A stretch of DNA of 64,000 nucleotides, from positions 186,001 to 250,000 of the forward strand of contig NZ_SMGR01000001.1 in NCBI RefSeq assembly GCF_004346865.1, given 5' to 3'. Both the position numbers and the translations under genes were made by a program. Shown here in pieces: positions 8,481-16,628 of this stretch (its first letter is position 1; each line of letters begins with the position of its first letter). The notes below the pieces were generated by a model. The model was not told where the DNA came from and ran no database searches. It worked only from the letters and a program-made list of their open reading frames with translations. The DNA is from Shimia isoporae. GTDB lineage: Bacteria; Pseudomonadota; Alphaproteobacteria; Rhodobacterales; Rhodobacteraceae.

Positions 8481-9609
8481 TTTTCGGCTTGTGGGTGCCG
8501 AAGTGCTTCGGGCGGACGGGTTTTCGGACGCGCCACTGTCGATTGCGGATGGTTTGATCGTCGCTGAAGGCGGGCGCGAAGTGGATTTGAACGGCTTTCT
8601 CGTTTTGCCCGGTATTGTCGATTTGCATGGCGACGGTTTTGAGCGACATCTCGCGCCACGACGCGGTGCGATTAAGGATCTGGCACCAGGATTGGTGGCG
8701 ACAGACGCGGAACTTGCCGCGAACGGGATCACCACGGCTGTTTTGGCGCAGTTCTGGAGTTGGGAAGGCGGCATGCGTGGACCTGCGTTCGCCCGACGGT
8801 TCCTGTCTGCACTTGATGCGGCTGAAGCGATAGGCACCGACATGTTGGTTCAGTTGCGCCTAGAGACGCATATGCTTGAGGACTACGGAGCTTTTGAGGA
8901 GGCCGTGACCGAGCACGATGTGCCTTATGTTGTGTTCAATGACCACCTTCCTCATGCGGCCTTGGCCAAAGGAAAAAGACCTCCACGATTGACGGGGCAG
9001 GCGTTGAAGGCCGGGCGCAATCCGGAGGCGCATGAGGCGTTGTTGAAGGCGATGCACGCGCGACGTGACGAGGTGCCGGAAGCCATTACGCGCCTGGCCG
9101 GGCGCCTGGCTGCTCGTGGTGTGCGGCTTGGCAGCCATGATGATGCGACACAGTCGGACCGCTTGGATTGGCGCAAGCGTGGCGCGACGATCTCCGAGTT
9201 TCCCGAAACGCGCGAAGCCGCGGAAACGGCCCGCTCCGGCGGTGACGCGATTGTTCTTGGAGCTCCGAACGTGGTGCGGGGAAACTCTCACAAAGGCAAT
9301 GTGAGCGCGGGTGAACTTGTCGAGGAGGGGCTATGTGATGCGCTGGCTTCGGACTATCATTATCCGGCTATGAAGCAGGCAGTACTGCGTCTGGTGTCGG
9401 ATGGCGTGGTGTCGCTCCAGGATGGCTGGGCACTTGTGTCATCGAAACCGGCGCAGGTACTGGGACTGGTGGATCGTGGCGACCTTGCCATCGGCAAGCG
9501 CGCGGACATTGTTGTGATAGAGCCCTCGACCGGGCGCGTTGGGGCGACAATTTCAAGTGGCCGATTCAGTTTTCTGACAGGAGAAGTGGCGACGCGTTTC
9601 ATTGGGTGA
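8473..9609 (+). CDS. phnM: Alpha-D-ribose 1-methylphosphonate 5-triphosphate diphosphatase PhnM
   Basis: 378 residues of the amidohydrolase superfamily. PhnM removes pyrophosphate from ribose methylphosphonate triphosphate in the C-P lyase pathway. Visible metal-site motifs are [12 protein letters not shown] (residues ~47-58), HMLEDYG, the GSHDDAT motif and the SDYHYPAM motif near the C-terminus, all typical of PhnM rather than generic amidohydrolases. The ATG at 8473 lies inside the 3' end of the lipase gene (8-base overlap). No other phn gene is present in the window, so this copy is either an orphan paralogue or works with a cluster elsewhere. Confidence 0.9.
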   Translation: MSDFRLVGAEVLRADGFSDAPLSIADGLIVAEGGREVDLNGFLVLPGIVDLHGDGFERHLAPRRGAIKDLAPGLVATDAELAANGITTAVLAQFWSWEGGMRGPAFARRFLSALDAAEAIGTDMLVQLRLETHMLEDYGAFEEAVTEHDVPYVVFNDHLPHAALAKGKRPPRLTGQALKAGRNPEAHEALLKAMHARRDEVPEAITRLAGRLAARGVRLGSHDDATQSDRLDWRKRGATISEFPETREAAETARSGGDAIVLGAPNVVRGNSHKGNVSAGELVEEGLCDALASDYHYPAMKQAVLRLVSDGVVSLQDGWALVSSKPAQVLGLVDRGDLAIGKRADIVVIEPSTGRVGATISSGRFSFLTGEVATRFIG

Positions 9610-9631
9610 TCGACAGGTCGAAGACAGTTTC

Positions 9632-10096
9632 ATGTATGGATTTCACGCTTTGGCCGATGTGCCGCCGCAGCTTTTGCTGAGCCAGATGAACGATCCGCGG
9701 GTGGCAGAGCATCTACCACTTTTGCGCGGCGCTTTTGATCATGCGGCACTGGAGAGATTTCTCGACGGTAAAGCCGCGCGATGGAAAGGGGACGGTCTTG
9801 GCCACTGGGCAATTTGGCACGAGGGGAAGTTTCTCGGCTGGGGTGGCTTTGAGAAAGACGGGGATGTTTGGGATTTTGGTCTGGTGCTTGTACCGGAAGC
9901 CTTTGGTCATGGGGGCGCTATCGCGCGCCAGATGGTGGCTTTTGCGCAGAAGGACAAACGGATCGATACAATTCAATTTTTGCTCGCGCCAACACGTCGC
10001 AGTGTGAAGGCTCTGGAGCGCATGGGGGCGGTAGAAACGGAAAAGGCCCGCCACGATGGGCAGACCTTTCGTCGGTTTCTTCTAAATGTTTCCTAG
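9632..10096 (+). CDS. GNAT-family N-acetyltransferase
   Basis: 154 residues. The layout matches the RimJ-type GNAT fold: PRVAEHLPLL near the N-terminus, then GHWAIWHEGKFLGWGGF, and a C-terminal half with ALERMGAVETEKARHDG, the usual substrate-side end. The acetyl-CoA loop is degenerate (EAFGHGGAIARQM). Substrate unknown. A TTG at 9602 would add ten residues; the ATG at 9632 is preferred. It follows phnM after 22 bases and may share its transcript. Its stop overlaps the purK stop by 4 bases (CTAG), convergent. Confidence 0.8.
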   Translation: MYGFHALADVPPQLLLSQMNDPRVAEHLPLLRGAFDHAALERFLDGKAARWKGDGLGHWAIWHEGKFLGWGGFEKDGDVWDFGLVLVPEAFGHGGAIARQMVAFAQKDKRIDTIQFLLAPTRRSVKALERMGAVETEKARHDGQTFRRFLLNVS

Positions 10097-11169
10097 GACG
10101 TTTTGGGGGTAACGCGGTTCACGTGCCCCATTTTGCGGCCCGCTTTGGTTTCCGATTTTCCGTATAGGTGCAGCGCCGCAGCAGGTTCGGCCAGCAGATC
10201 GGGGAGGCGCTCCATATCATCGCCGATCAGGTTCTCCATGATCACGTCGTTCACCCGTTGGCCGTCGCCCAGAGGCAGCCCGACCACAGCACGGATATGC
10301 TGTTCGAACTGGTCGATGGTGCAACCGTTTTGGGTCCAGTGGCCGGAGTTGTGTACGCGAGGCGCGATCTCGTTGACGATGAGGCCTTGCGAAGTCACGA
10401 AAAGTTCGACCCCCATCACTCCGACATAGTCGAGTGCATTCAGGATTTTTCCAGCCAGCAGAACGGCATCCATCCGCTGGCTGCCAGACAGGCGTGCAGG
10501 GACAGTTGTCGTGCGCAGAATGCCGCCTTCGTGTACGTTTTCGCCGGGATCGAAGCAGGATACCTGACCGTCGATGGATCGCGCGGCGATGACGCTGACT
10601 TCGTGGGAGAATTCCACAAATCCTTCCAGAACAGCAGGGGCGCCGGCCATGTCCGCAAGCGCTGCGCTGGCGTCGGCCTCTGTTTTCAGGCGCGCCTGGC
10701 CTTTTCCATCATAGCCGAAGCGGCGTGTTTTCAGGATCGCAGGAGTGCCTACTTCTGCGACAGCCGCGGTCATGCTGTCCGCGTCGTCGACCGTGGCAAA
10801 GGGTGCCGTTGTCAGACCGAGGTCTCGCAAGAAAGTTTTTTCGGTCAGCCGGTCCTGAGAGACCCGCAGCGCTTCGCGATTGGGATGGATCGGGCAGTGC
10901 TCTTCGAGAATGTCCAGCGCGGAAGTCGGGATGTTTTCGAATTCATAGGTGATGACGTCGACAGATTTGGCGAATTCGCGCAACGCGTCAGCGTCGTCAT
11001 AACCTTTTTGGAAGTGATAGTTCGCTACGTGGCTGGCGGGGCAGTCGCCGCCAGGTTCAAAAATGCAGGTCTTGTAGCCTAGTCTGGAGGCTGCGACAGA
11101 CAGCATGCGGCCCAGTTGGCCACCGCCAAGGATGCCAATGGTGGCGCCGGGAGCGAGGGGCTTAGTCAT
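10093..11169 (-). CDS. purK: N5-carboxyaminoimidazole ribonucleotide synthase PurK
   Basis: 358 residues of the ATP-grasp family. It makes N5-carboxy-AIR from AIR, ATP and bicarbonate in purine synthesis. The N-terminal [13 protein letters not shown] is the PurK Rossmann-like signature; [12 protein letters not shown] is the ATP-grasp loop; [15 protein letters not shown] is the C-terminal catalytic motif. Start chosen at [12 protein letters not shown], overlapping the end of purE by 8 bases, the usual coupled purE-purK arrangement. Frame upstream is open but lies within purE. Confidence 0.96.
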   Translation of the reverse strand: MTKPLAPGATIGILGGGQLGRMLSVAASRLGYKTCIFEPGGDCPASHVANYHFQKGYDDADALREFAKSVDVITYEFENIPTSALDILEEHCPIHPNREALRVSQDRLTEKTFLRDLGLTTAPFATVDDADSMTAAVAEVGTPAILKTRRFGYDGKGQARLKTEADASAALADMAGAPAVLEGFVEFSHEVSVIAARSIDGQVSCFDPGENVHEGGILRTTTVPARLSGSQRMDAVLLAGKILNALDYVGVMGVELFVTSQGLIVNEIAPRVHNSGHWTQNGCTIDQFEQHIRAVVGLPLGDGQRVNDVIMENLIGDDMERLPDLLAEPAAALHLYGKSETKAGRKMGHVNRVTPKTS

Positions 11170-11653
11170 CTTGAGGTTCATCCGGAATGGACGCGGAAAG
11201 CGCGTCGCGCCAAGCATCCAGTCGCTCGGCTAGGTCGGCGTCCTGCAGGGCCAGAATGCCGGCTGCCATGAGGCCGGCATTGGCCGCGCCTGCCGCGCCG
11301 ATGGCCATGGTGGCGACAGGAAAGCCCTTGGGCATCTGCACGATAGAATAGAGACTGTCGACGCCCGACAGGGCGCGGGTTTGAACAGGCACGCCGACCA
11401 CGGGGATGCGGGTCTTGGATGCCATCATGCCGGGAAGATGGGCGGCGCCGCCTGCTCCGGCGATGATCACCTGCAGGCCGCGACCTGCGGCTTCCTTTCC
11501 GTAGGCCCAGAGACGGTCGGGCGTGCGGTGTGCCGAGACGATCTTTTTCTCATAGGAGATGCCGAGTTCTTCAAGGAGAATGGCCGCCTCTTTCATGGTG
11601 GGCCAGTCTGACTGGCTGCCCATGATGATGCCGACCTTTGGTGTGTCCGTCAT
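11162..11653 (-). CDS. purE: N5-carboxyaminoimidazole ribonucleotide mutase PurE
   Basis: 163 residues, class I PurE. It moves the carboxylate of N5-CAIR to give CAIR, the step after PurK. The N-terminal [13 protein letters not shown] holds the substrate loop with the catalytic Ser-Asp. AHRTPDRL and [16 protein letters not shown] are the other family signatures. It heads the purE-purK operon. The leader upstream (11654-11732) holds no purine riboswitch or PurR-like site that I can recognise. Confidence 0.96.
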   Translation of the reverse strand: MTDTPKVGIIMGSQSDWPTMKEAAILLEELGISYEKKIVSAHRTPDRLWAYGKEAAGRGLQVIIAGAGGAAHLPGMMASKTRIPVVGVPVQTRALSGVDSLYSIVQMPKGFPVATMAIGAAGAANAGLMAAGILALQDADLAERLDAWRDALSASIPDEPQDD

Positions 11654-11732
11654 GTCCGCTTCCTGCGTATAAAGTCCCTAGGAATTAAGGCGGGTTATAG
11701 CGGGATTCGCGGTTTCTGCAATGCAGAGCAAA

Positions 11733-11957
11733 TCAGGCGATGATATCGGGTGTCAGCCGGTCCTCGATACGCGCGATGATGTCTTTAAGGCGCAGTTTCT
11801 GCTTCTTGAGGCGTTGGATTGTCAGCTGATCGTTTTTGCCTCGCTCCACGAGCGCGTGAATCGCATCGTCGAGGTCGCGGTGCTCCTGTTTGAAGACCTC
11901 AAGCTCCACCCTCAGCACATCATCGTTCTTCATCGACAGATCGCCGGTGTCGCTCAT
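11733..11957 (-). CDS. YdcH family protein (DUF465)
   Basis: 74 residues, all helical and highly charged, with the DUF465 core VELEVFKQEHRDLDDAI and a LKKQKLRLKDII stretch. Such short proteins are widespread in proteobacteria, of unknown role; a coiled-coil dimer is expected. The start at 11957 has AAGGA at 8 bases; the ATG at 11966 would overlap that site. It stands alone between purE and the heat-shock unit, reading away from the latter. Confidence 0.85.
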   Translation of the reverse strand: MSDTGDLSMKNDDVLRVELEVFKQEHRDLDDAIHALVERGKNDQLTIQRLKKQKLRLKDIIARIEDRLTPDIIA

Positions 11958-12063
11958 TTCGGGCATCCTTTTTCTTGGTTTGCCGTAAATATAGTCGCTT
12001 GAGGCCTCTGTGCAAAGCGTATGACGCAGACGTTGCTTAATGTGCCATGAACCGCCGATCCCC

Positions 12064-12092
12064 CTTGCCTCTACTCCGGATGGCCCCCATAT
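12064..12092 (+). promoter_or_regulatory. RpoH (sigma-32-type) promoter of hsp20
   Basis: CTTGCCT (12064-12070), a 14-base spacer, and CCCCATAT (12085-12092). This closely matches the heat-shock sigma consensus CTTGAAA/CCCCATNT. Transcription would begin near 12099 and give a leader of about 60 bases to the hsp20 ATG. Confidence 0.8.
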
Positions 12093-12098
12093 TCATCT

Positions 12099-12160
12099 GA
12101 GCGTCGGTTGCCAGAACGGGACGGACGCATGGCTGTCGCTTTGATAAGGACGTGTCGATG
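12099..12160 (+). promoter_or_regulatory. ROSE-like RNA thermometer in the hsp20 leader
   Basis: The leader forms an outer hairpin closed by GCGTC (12101-12105) and GACGC (12124-12128). A second hairpin at 12135-12151, GUCGCUUUGAUAAGGAC, pairs the Shine-Dalgarno AAGGAC with GUC(G)CUU, leaving one bulged G in the UCGCU strand. The ROSE family is defined by U(U/C)GCU pairing with the ribosome site around a bulged G and controls small heat-shock genes in alphaproteobacteria. Translation of hsp20 would be blocked until heat melts the helix. Assigned by reading only. Confidence 0.65.
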
Positions 12161-12571
12161 AGCAAGCATACTTTGGGGGCCTATCCCCACATGCTCGGGT
12201 TTGAACAGCTTGAGCGCCTTCTGGAACGGACCGCAAAGACGGGTAACGAAGGCTATCCGCCATTCAATATCGAACAGACTTCTGATTTTTCGTATCGCAT
12301 AACTCTGGCTGTAGCCGGTTTTGCGGAAGAAGATCTGAACATCACCGTGGAAGATCGCCAACTGGTGATCCGGGGACGGCAGCATGACGACAGCGAGGGG
12401 CGTGTGTTTTTGCATCGCGGAATCGCAGCCCGTCAGTTCCAGCGCAGTTTTGTGTTGGCGGACGGTGTCGAGGTAGGCGAAGCGGCCATGGAGAATGGCC
12501 TTTTGCATGTCGACCTGACGCGGGCCAAGCCGGAAACGGTGGTGCAAACAATCCAGATCAAGAAGGGGTAG
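12158..12571 (+). CDS. Small heat-shock protein, Hsp20/alpha-crystallin family
   Basis: 137 residues. ATP-independent chaperone that holds unfolding proteins in large oligomers. The alpha-crystallin domain covers about residues 30-125: YPPFNIE at the start, ITLAVAGFAEEDLNIT and the C-terminal A-x-x-x-NGLL signature, here AAMENGLLHVDL. The short tail ends in IQIKKG. The ATG at 12158 has AAGGA seven bases upstream, which is the part held in the ROSE-like hairpin. An RpoH-type promoter lies before it. A DUF1150 gene follows after four bases. Confidence 0.93.
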   Translation: MSKHTLGAYPHMLGFEQLERLLERTAKTGNEGYPPFNIEQTSDFSYRITLAVAGFAEEDLNITVEDRQLVIRGRQHDDSEGRVFLHRGIAARQFQRSFVLADGVEVGEAAMENGLLHVDLTRAKPETVVQTIQIKKG

Positions 12572-12575
12572 AGCC

Positions 12576-12818
12576 ATGTACGACGCATATGAATTTGAAG
12601 CAGACGAGTTTGCCGGTCACGTGGCAGACCGCATTGTTTATGTGAAGCCGGTAGAAGTGGCTGATCTGCCGGAAGATGTGCAAGAACAGGTCGAAGACAC
12701 CAAGACGCTTTATGCTGTCCATGATGCGGACGGCGAACGTCTGGCTTTGGTCAAGGAACGCAAGCTGGCTTTCATGCTGGCGCGCGACAATGACTACTCG
12801 CCGGTGGCCGTGCACTAG
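12576..12818 (+). CDS. DUF1150 family protein
   Basis: 80 residues, acidic. The segment RIVYVKPVEVADLP followed by YAVHDADGERLAL and a final LARDNDYSPVAVH identifies the DUF1150 family, a small protein regularly encoded just downstream of hsp20 in alphaproteobacteria. No function is known; the constant linkage suggests a role in the heat-shock response. It begins four bases after the hsp20 stop with a GTAGAG-type site and ends shortly before a terminator. Confidence 0.92.
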   Translation: MYDAYEFEADEFAGHVADRIVYVKPVEVADLPEDVQEQVEDTKTLYAVHDADGERLALVKERKLAFMLARDNDYSPVAVH

Positions 12819-12841
12819 GCGTTGGCCAAAAGAGTGAGTTC

Positions 12842-12877
12842 AGCCCATCGCGAGGGATTGCGGTGGGCTTTCTTTTT
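12842..12877 (+). terminator. Rho-independent terminator of the hsp20-DUF1150 unit
   Basis: Ten-base arms AGCCCATCGC and GCGGTGGGCT (one mismatch), eight-base loop, followed by TTCTTTTT. Confidence 0.9.
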
Positions 12878-13015
12878 GGAAGGGGGGTGTGTTGTGCGGA
12901 CAAAGCGCCGTTCCGCGGCGGTTGCACCAGTGGTTGCTTCAGTCGAGGCGCATCAGTGACAAATGACGCAGTCATGATATCGTTGATTGGCGTTTAGAGT
13001 AAACGGCCAGAAAAT

Positions 13016-13951
13016 TTGACAGATAATCGTGTTTCATTTCTTCCCGACAAGCCTGAATTGTACCTGACGTACACGGGCATGGAAACTGACTTGATATTCA
13101 ATCAGGGCCTGGATTTGCCGGGTTTTGCCTCGTTTCCACTGTTGAAAACCACAAAAGGTCGAGACCTCCTCAAAGGGTATATGGAAGACCTGATCGCTTT
13201 AGGCCAAGAAACGGATACAGGTGTCATTCTCGAAAGCCCGACATGGGTCGCAAGCCGAGACCGAGGGGCCGCGATTGGATATTCTTTCAGCGAACTCACA
13301 AAACTCAATCATGACGCCATCGCTATGATGTCAGCGGTTCGGTCGGACTCTGGTCGTGCCGGGACAGTCATCAGTGCAAATATTGGGCCGCGCGAAGACG
13401 CCTATGCCCCTGCCACGCAAATGAATCCGGATCAAGCAGAACGCTATCACGCGGAGCAAATTGCGGTGTTATCAGAAACTGATTTGGATGTGATCAGCGG
13501 GTACACTCTTGCCTATTCAAGCGAAGCAATTGGCATGGTCAGGGCGGCCCGTCAGTTCAGCCTTCCAGTGGTCATCTCTTTCACAGTGGGAACTGATGGG
13601 CAGTTGCCGACTGGCGAGACGCTGGAGCAAGCCATATCGAAAGTCGATGCCGCAACAGACAGCTATGCAGCCTACTACATGATTAACTGTGCGCATCCTG
13701 ACCATTTTTCGACGCGTCTGGAAGGTGCTGCCTGGATGTTGCGCGTAAAAGGCATCGTTGCGAATGCCTCGCGTTGTAGTCATGCCGAACTGGACGAAGC
13801 CGAGAAGCTCGACGATGGCAATCCGACCGAGTTAGGTGCCCAATTGTCCGATATCAGGCGAAGGTTTCCACATATTCAGGTTTTGGGAGGTTGTTGTGGC
13901 ACAGATATGCGCCACATGAAGGAGATCGCGACGGCCGCTCGCACATCCTAG
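13016..13951 (+). CDS. Homocysteine S-methyltransferase family protein
   Basis: 311 residues forming a TIM-barrel methyltransferase of the homocysteine/selenocysteine family. The zinc ligands are visible: the Cys in MINCAHP (about residue 224) and the Cys pair in GGCCGTD near the C-terminus (about 293-294). GMETDLIFNQGLDLPGFASF fits the substrate end (usual G-x-E-T-x-L). The donor may be S-methylmethionine, betaine or dimethylsulfoniopropionate; this cannot be decided. TTG start with a weak site; no earlier in-frame ATG is close. The gene stands alone after a terminator. Its base composition is a little lower in GC than its neighbours. Confidence 0.85.
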   Translation: MTDNRVSFLPDKPELYLTYTGMETDLIFNQGLDLPGFASFPLLKTTKGRDLLKGYMEDLIALGQETDTGVILESPTWVASRDRGAAIGYSFSELTKLNHDAIAMMSAVRSDSGRAGTVISANIGPREDAYAPATQMNPDQAERYHAEQIAVLSETDLDVISGYTLAYSSEAIGMVRAARQFSLPVVISFTVGTDGQLPTGETLEQAISKVDAATDSYAAYYMINCAHPDHFSTRLEGAAWMLRVKGIVANASRCSHAELDEAEKLDDGNPTELGAQLSDIRRRFPHIQVLGGCCGTDMRHMKEIATAARTS

Positions 13952-14084
13952 GCAGACCTCCGCCGCACTAAAGAACCGGGAAAGTGTAGGCGCAATCCTG
14001 ACACTTTAGGCAGGGCCAAAATTACGTTTGGGTGTCGTTACGGTGCGGTTTGGTGGGCAAGCCTTGGGGTCAGGGTTTGGCCGC

Positions 14085-14441
14085 CTACTCCAACTCCAGC
14101 GCAAACACACCGTCTGACCAGCCATCCACGATGCAGCGGGAGCGGATGTAGACGGTTTGGGTCCCCTCGGGAATTTTCACGCCGGACTGCGAGCGGGTGA
14201 AAGGTTGTTCGTTCACATGCGGGTGGGTGAGGACGCGCGTTGTCAGAACGGTGCCGTCGTTCAGTTCGACCCGCCAACCGTCGGCATAGTGATCCCATCC
14301 TGTGTCCGGATGCAGGAGGGTGACGTCAAAGCGCCATGTATCACCTGATTTGCTGGCACGCGCATCCGTGACCTCCGGAGCTTCGGCAAAGACAGGAGCC
14401 GCGGATGTCAAAAAGGTCAACAGGGCAAGAACACGGTTCAT
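14085..14441 (-). CDS. Conserved secreted protein of unknown function
   Basis: 118 residues. A signal peptide (about 1-19, ending VFA-EAPEV) precedes an all-beta domain: FDVTLLHPDTGWDHYADGW, then a strand with HPHVNEQPF and VYIRSRCIVDGW. A single Cys remains after processing. The pattern is that of a small periplasmic beta-sandwich found in related bacteria, but I know no function. The ATG overlaps the TGA of the upstream membrane-protein gene (TGATG), so both are translationally coupled and may act together. Confidence 0.75.
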   Translation of the reverse strand: MNRVLALLTFLTSAAPVFAEAPEVTDARASKSGDTWRFDVTLLHPDTGWDHYADGWRVELNDGTVLTTRVLTHPHVNEQPFTRSQSGVKIPEGTQTVYIRSRCIVDGWSDGVFALELE

Positions 14442-16495
14442 CAGGTGTCTCCGTTTTCGGATGCGGGAGTGCGTGCGTAGGCGGGCAAGGCATAATGAAC
14501 AATGCGCGCCAGGATCAATGTGCCAATTGTCGTGACGATGATCCAGCCGAAGTTCAGGCGCATGAAATCCGGCAGGTGCAGGTTCACGCCATGCGAGTTT
14601 CCAAGCACGTCACCCAAGTCAAAGTTGGACCACGTCGGTTCTGTGAATGCCAGGACCGCCGCGCAGAGCCAGAGTAGCGCGCCCGTCAACCAGATCAACC
14701 GGTGTGCAATGATTTTGCGGCTGGGGCCGAAAACGATAATCAGAGCGCCGGATATTCCGCCAAAATAGGCGGCTTCCCGAAGCGCGGGGACAGGGGAAAC
14801 CCAGTAGAAGTTGTTGAACAAAGGAGTCGTCAATTGCGCGCCCTGACGGATCGCGTATTCGATCGCAAACGCCGCAAGCGCCAGACGCACCAGGACCGGA
14901 ACGTGCCGAGCAAAGCGGTCTGTCTGTTTCGCAAGCGGTCGCGCGTCGCTAAGCGAGAGAAAAGCAATGTATCCGCCGAGAACAAAACCCAGTGAATGCC
15001 TTGCTGCCACCACCGCGCTGATGCCCCAAGAAGGTATGGATATGCCTCTGGGGATAGCGCCGATTCCCAGATTGATCAGGAAGTAGACGGCCGTAAACAA
15101 AAGCGTTGCGGTCAGTCTGCTCCGCAGGTTCGGGGAACTTTCGGTGCCAAAGGTTGGCGCAAAGACCGCGAGATAAACAAACAGCGTGGCTGCCATGACA
15201 GCGGCCCAGTAGAGTTTGCCTATGATGTAGTGCGCGGTGTTGTCTGAAAGCACCCTGAATGAGTCGGGCAATGTCGGCAGAAGATGGTAGAATTCGCGCT
15301 CGCCCACGGGAATGTCCGCGAGGTTCCATCTCAACCATTCGATCGGCAGCGCGACAAGAAATGCGAGCCAAAAGGCGCGGGATACGAATTTTGTTGCTTT
15401 GCTTTTACGGCGTTTCACATACATCAGGCGCGATGCGATGTGGCCCTGAGGTTTGATGCCGTTTGCGTTGGCTGCTGTCTGAACGAGGTTGATCGAGGCG
15501 TTCTTGCGAAACGAGAGCAACGCGTAGGACATCAGCATGATGACCGGCAGGAATGCGGCCACAACAAACGGAGTCCAGAGTGTCGGAAAGGAAGATACCT
15601 CTTCCACGATGATGACGGGTTCTTCGATTAAGACCGGATCCTCGATGACGATCTCACCTGAGTTTTCCAGGATCACGGGCGGGGACTCGTTTTCCTCCGG
15701 GAGGACAATGATCGGTTCGTCTTCAGATTCCGGAACAACTTCGACCACCGAACCTTCGGACTCAGCGCCAGCCGGATCTTCGGACTCGGAAGACTCATTG
15801 CTTTCCTTGGGCGGCTCGAAAATCGGAACTTCGTTGAAATTGGACGTGTAGAGCGAAACGCTGAAATAGACCAAGAAGCCGATGAGTGATGCCGAAAAGA
15901 CAGCTGCGACATCGCTTTGCCGGTTCATGAGGGCTTCCATCGCCGGACGGCGGTCACCGCACCGGCTTAGTATGTCCTCGTTGGCGTGGTCTGAGTGAAC
16001 GCTGACAGGGTGCGTCAGGCCATATTGGACCGCTGGACTGAGGGAAGCGAAGAGCGTTTTCCCAGCGCCGTCAAGGTGCGGCTCCAGCCGGTGCTGATAA
16101 CTGTTTCCACCTGCAAATCTTCTGAGGAAAATGATTGGAACCATGATCCAGCTTGCCAGAATCCACCAGTAAACGATTGCAATTATGCGGAAAAACAGGG
16201 GGAGCCAGCGGAACTTTCTCACCGGATATGTGAATGCATAGGCAAAGATACTGGCCACATAAAGAAGAGAGTTGTTGCCGGCGTTTTCGGTTACTGAGCC
16301 AAGCAGATATGCGCTGAACAGGAAAACGACTCCGACCAGGATGTTGTTGGCGTTTTCGGTCGTCCAGTGGGAGGCAAGGTCGACACCCGGCAGTCTTTCT
16401 ACTGCGAAAGCCAAAAAGGCGAAGACGATGAAGCCGGAGACAAGTCTGCGAATGATGTGCAGGTTTCCGGTTATGGAGGAAATCAGTTTGTCCAT
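14441..16495 (-). CDS. Large polytopic membrane protein with an acidic central linker
   Basis: 684 residues, not recognised. About four or five hydrophobic segments in residues 1-220 are followed by a Glu/Ser/Val/Ile-rich acidic stretch (about residues 225-300, with repeated EEPVII/EDPVLI-like units), and then nine or so membrane segments up to the C-terminus. Both halves look like membrane domains joined by an acidic, probably unfolded linker. No transporter or enzyme motif is visible. Start at MDKLISSITG (16495); the frame upstream is open to 16594 but without a better site. It overlaps the secreted 118-residue protein by one base. Confidence 0.7.
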   Translation of the reverse strand: MDKLISSITGNLHIIRRLVSGFIVFAFLAFAVERLPGVDLASHWTTENANNILVGVVFLFSAYLLGSVTENAGNNSLLYVASIFAYAFTYPVRKFRWLPLFFRIIAIVYWWILASWIMVPIIFLRRFAGGNSYQHRLEPHLDGAGKTLFASLSPAVQYGLTHPVSVHSDHANEDILSRCGDRRPAMEALMNRQSDVAAVFSASLIGFLVYFSVSLYTSNFNEVPIFEPPKESNESSESEDPAGAESEGSVVEVVPESEDEPIIVLPEENESPPVILENSGEIVIEDPVLIEEPVIIVEEVSSFPTLWTPFVVAAFLPVIMLMSYALLSFRKNASINLVQTAANANGIKPQGHIASRLMYVKRRKSKATKFVSRAFWLAFLVALPIEWLRWNLADIPVGEREFYHLLPTLPDSFRVLSDNTAHYIIGKLYWAAVMAATLFVYLAVFAPTFGTESSPNLRSRLTATLLFTAVYFLINLGIGAIPRGISIPSWGISAVVAARHSLGFVLGGYIAFLSLSDARPLAKQTDRFARHVPVLVRLALAAFAIEYAIRQGAQLTTPLFNNFYWVSPVPALREAAYFGGISGALIIVFGPSRKIIAHRLIWLTGALLWLCAAVLAFTEPTWSNFDLGDVLGNSHGVNLHLPDFMRLNFGWIIVTTIGTLILARIVHYALPAYARTPASENGDT

Positions 16496-16578
16496 GCGCG
16501 TGCTAAAATAGGGATTAAAAAATGTCTGCGTGCAAAGTCCCACTTTAGGACAAAACGGACAAATCACAAAACCGCATG

Positions 16579-16607
16579 AAAAAAGGCGAGGCAATTGCCC
16601 CGCCTTT
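16579..16607 (-). terminator. Terminator of the MarR-Sat-APS kinase gene
   Basis: On the minus strand, an 11-bp stem (AAAGGCGGGGC with GCCTCGCCTTT, one G-U) and an AATT loop are followed by a run of six T. It lies about 20 bases beyond the stop of the gene at 16629. Confidence 0.9.
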
Positions 16608-16628
16608 CCGTACTTGTTTGCGTCGGCT

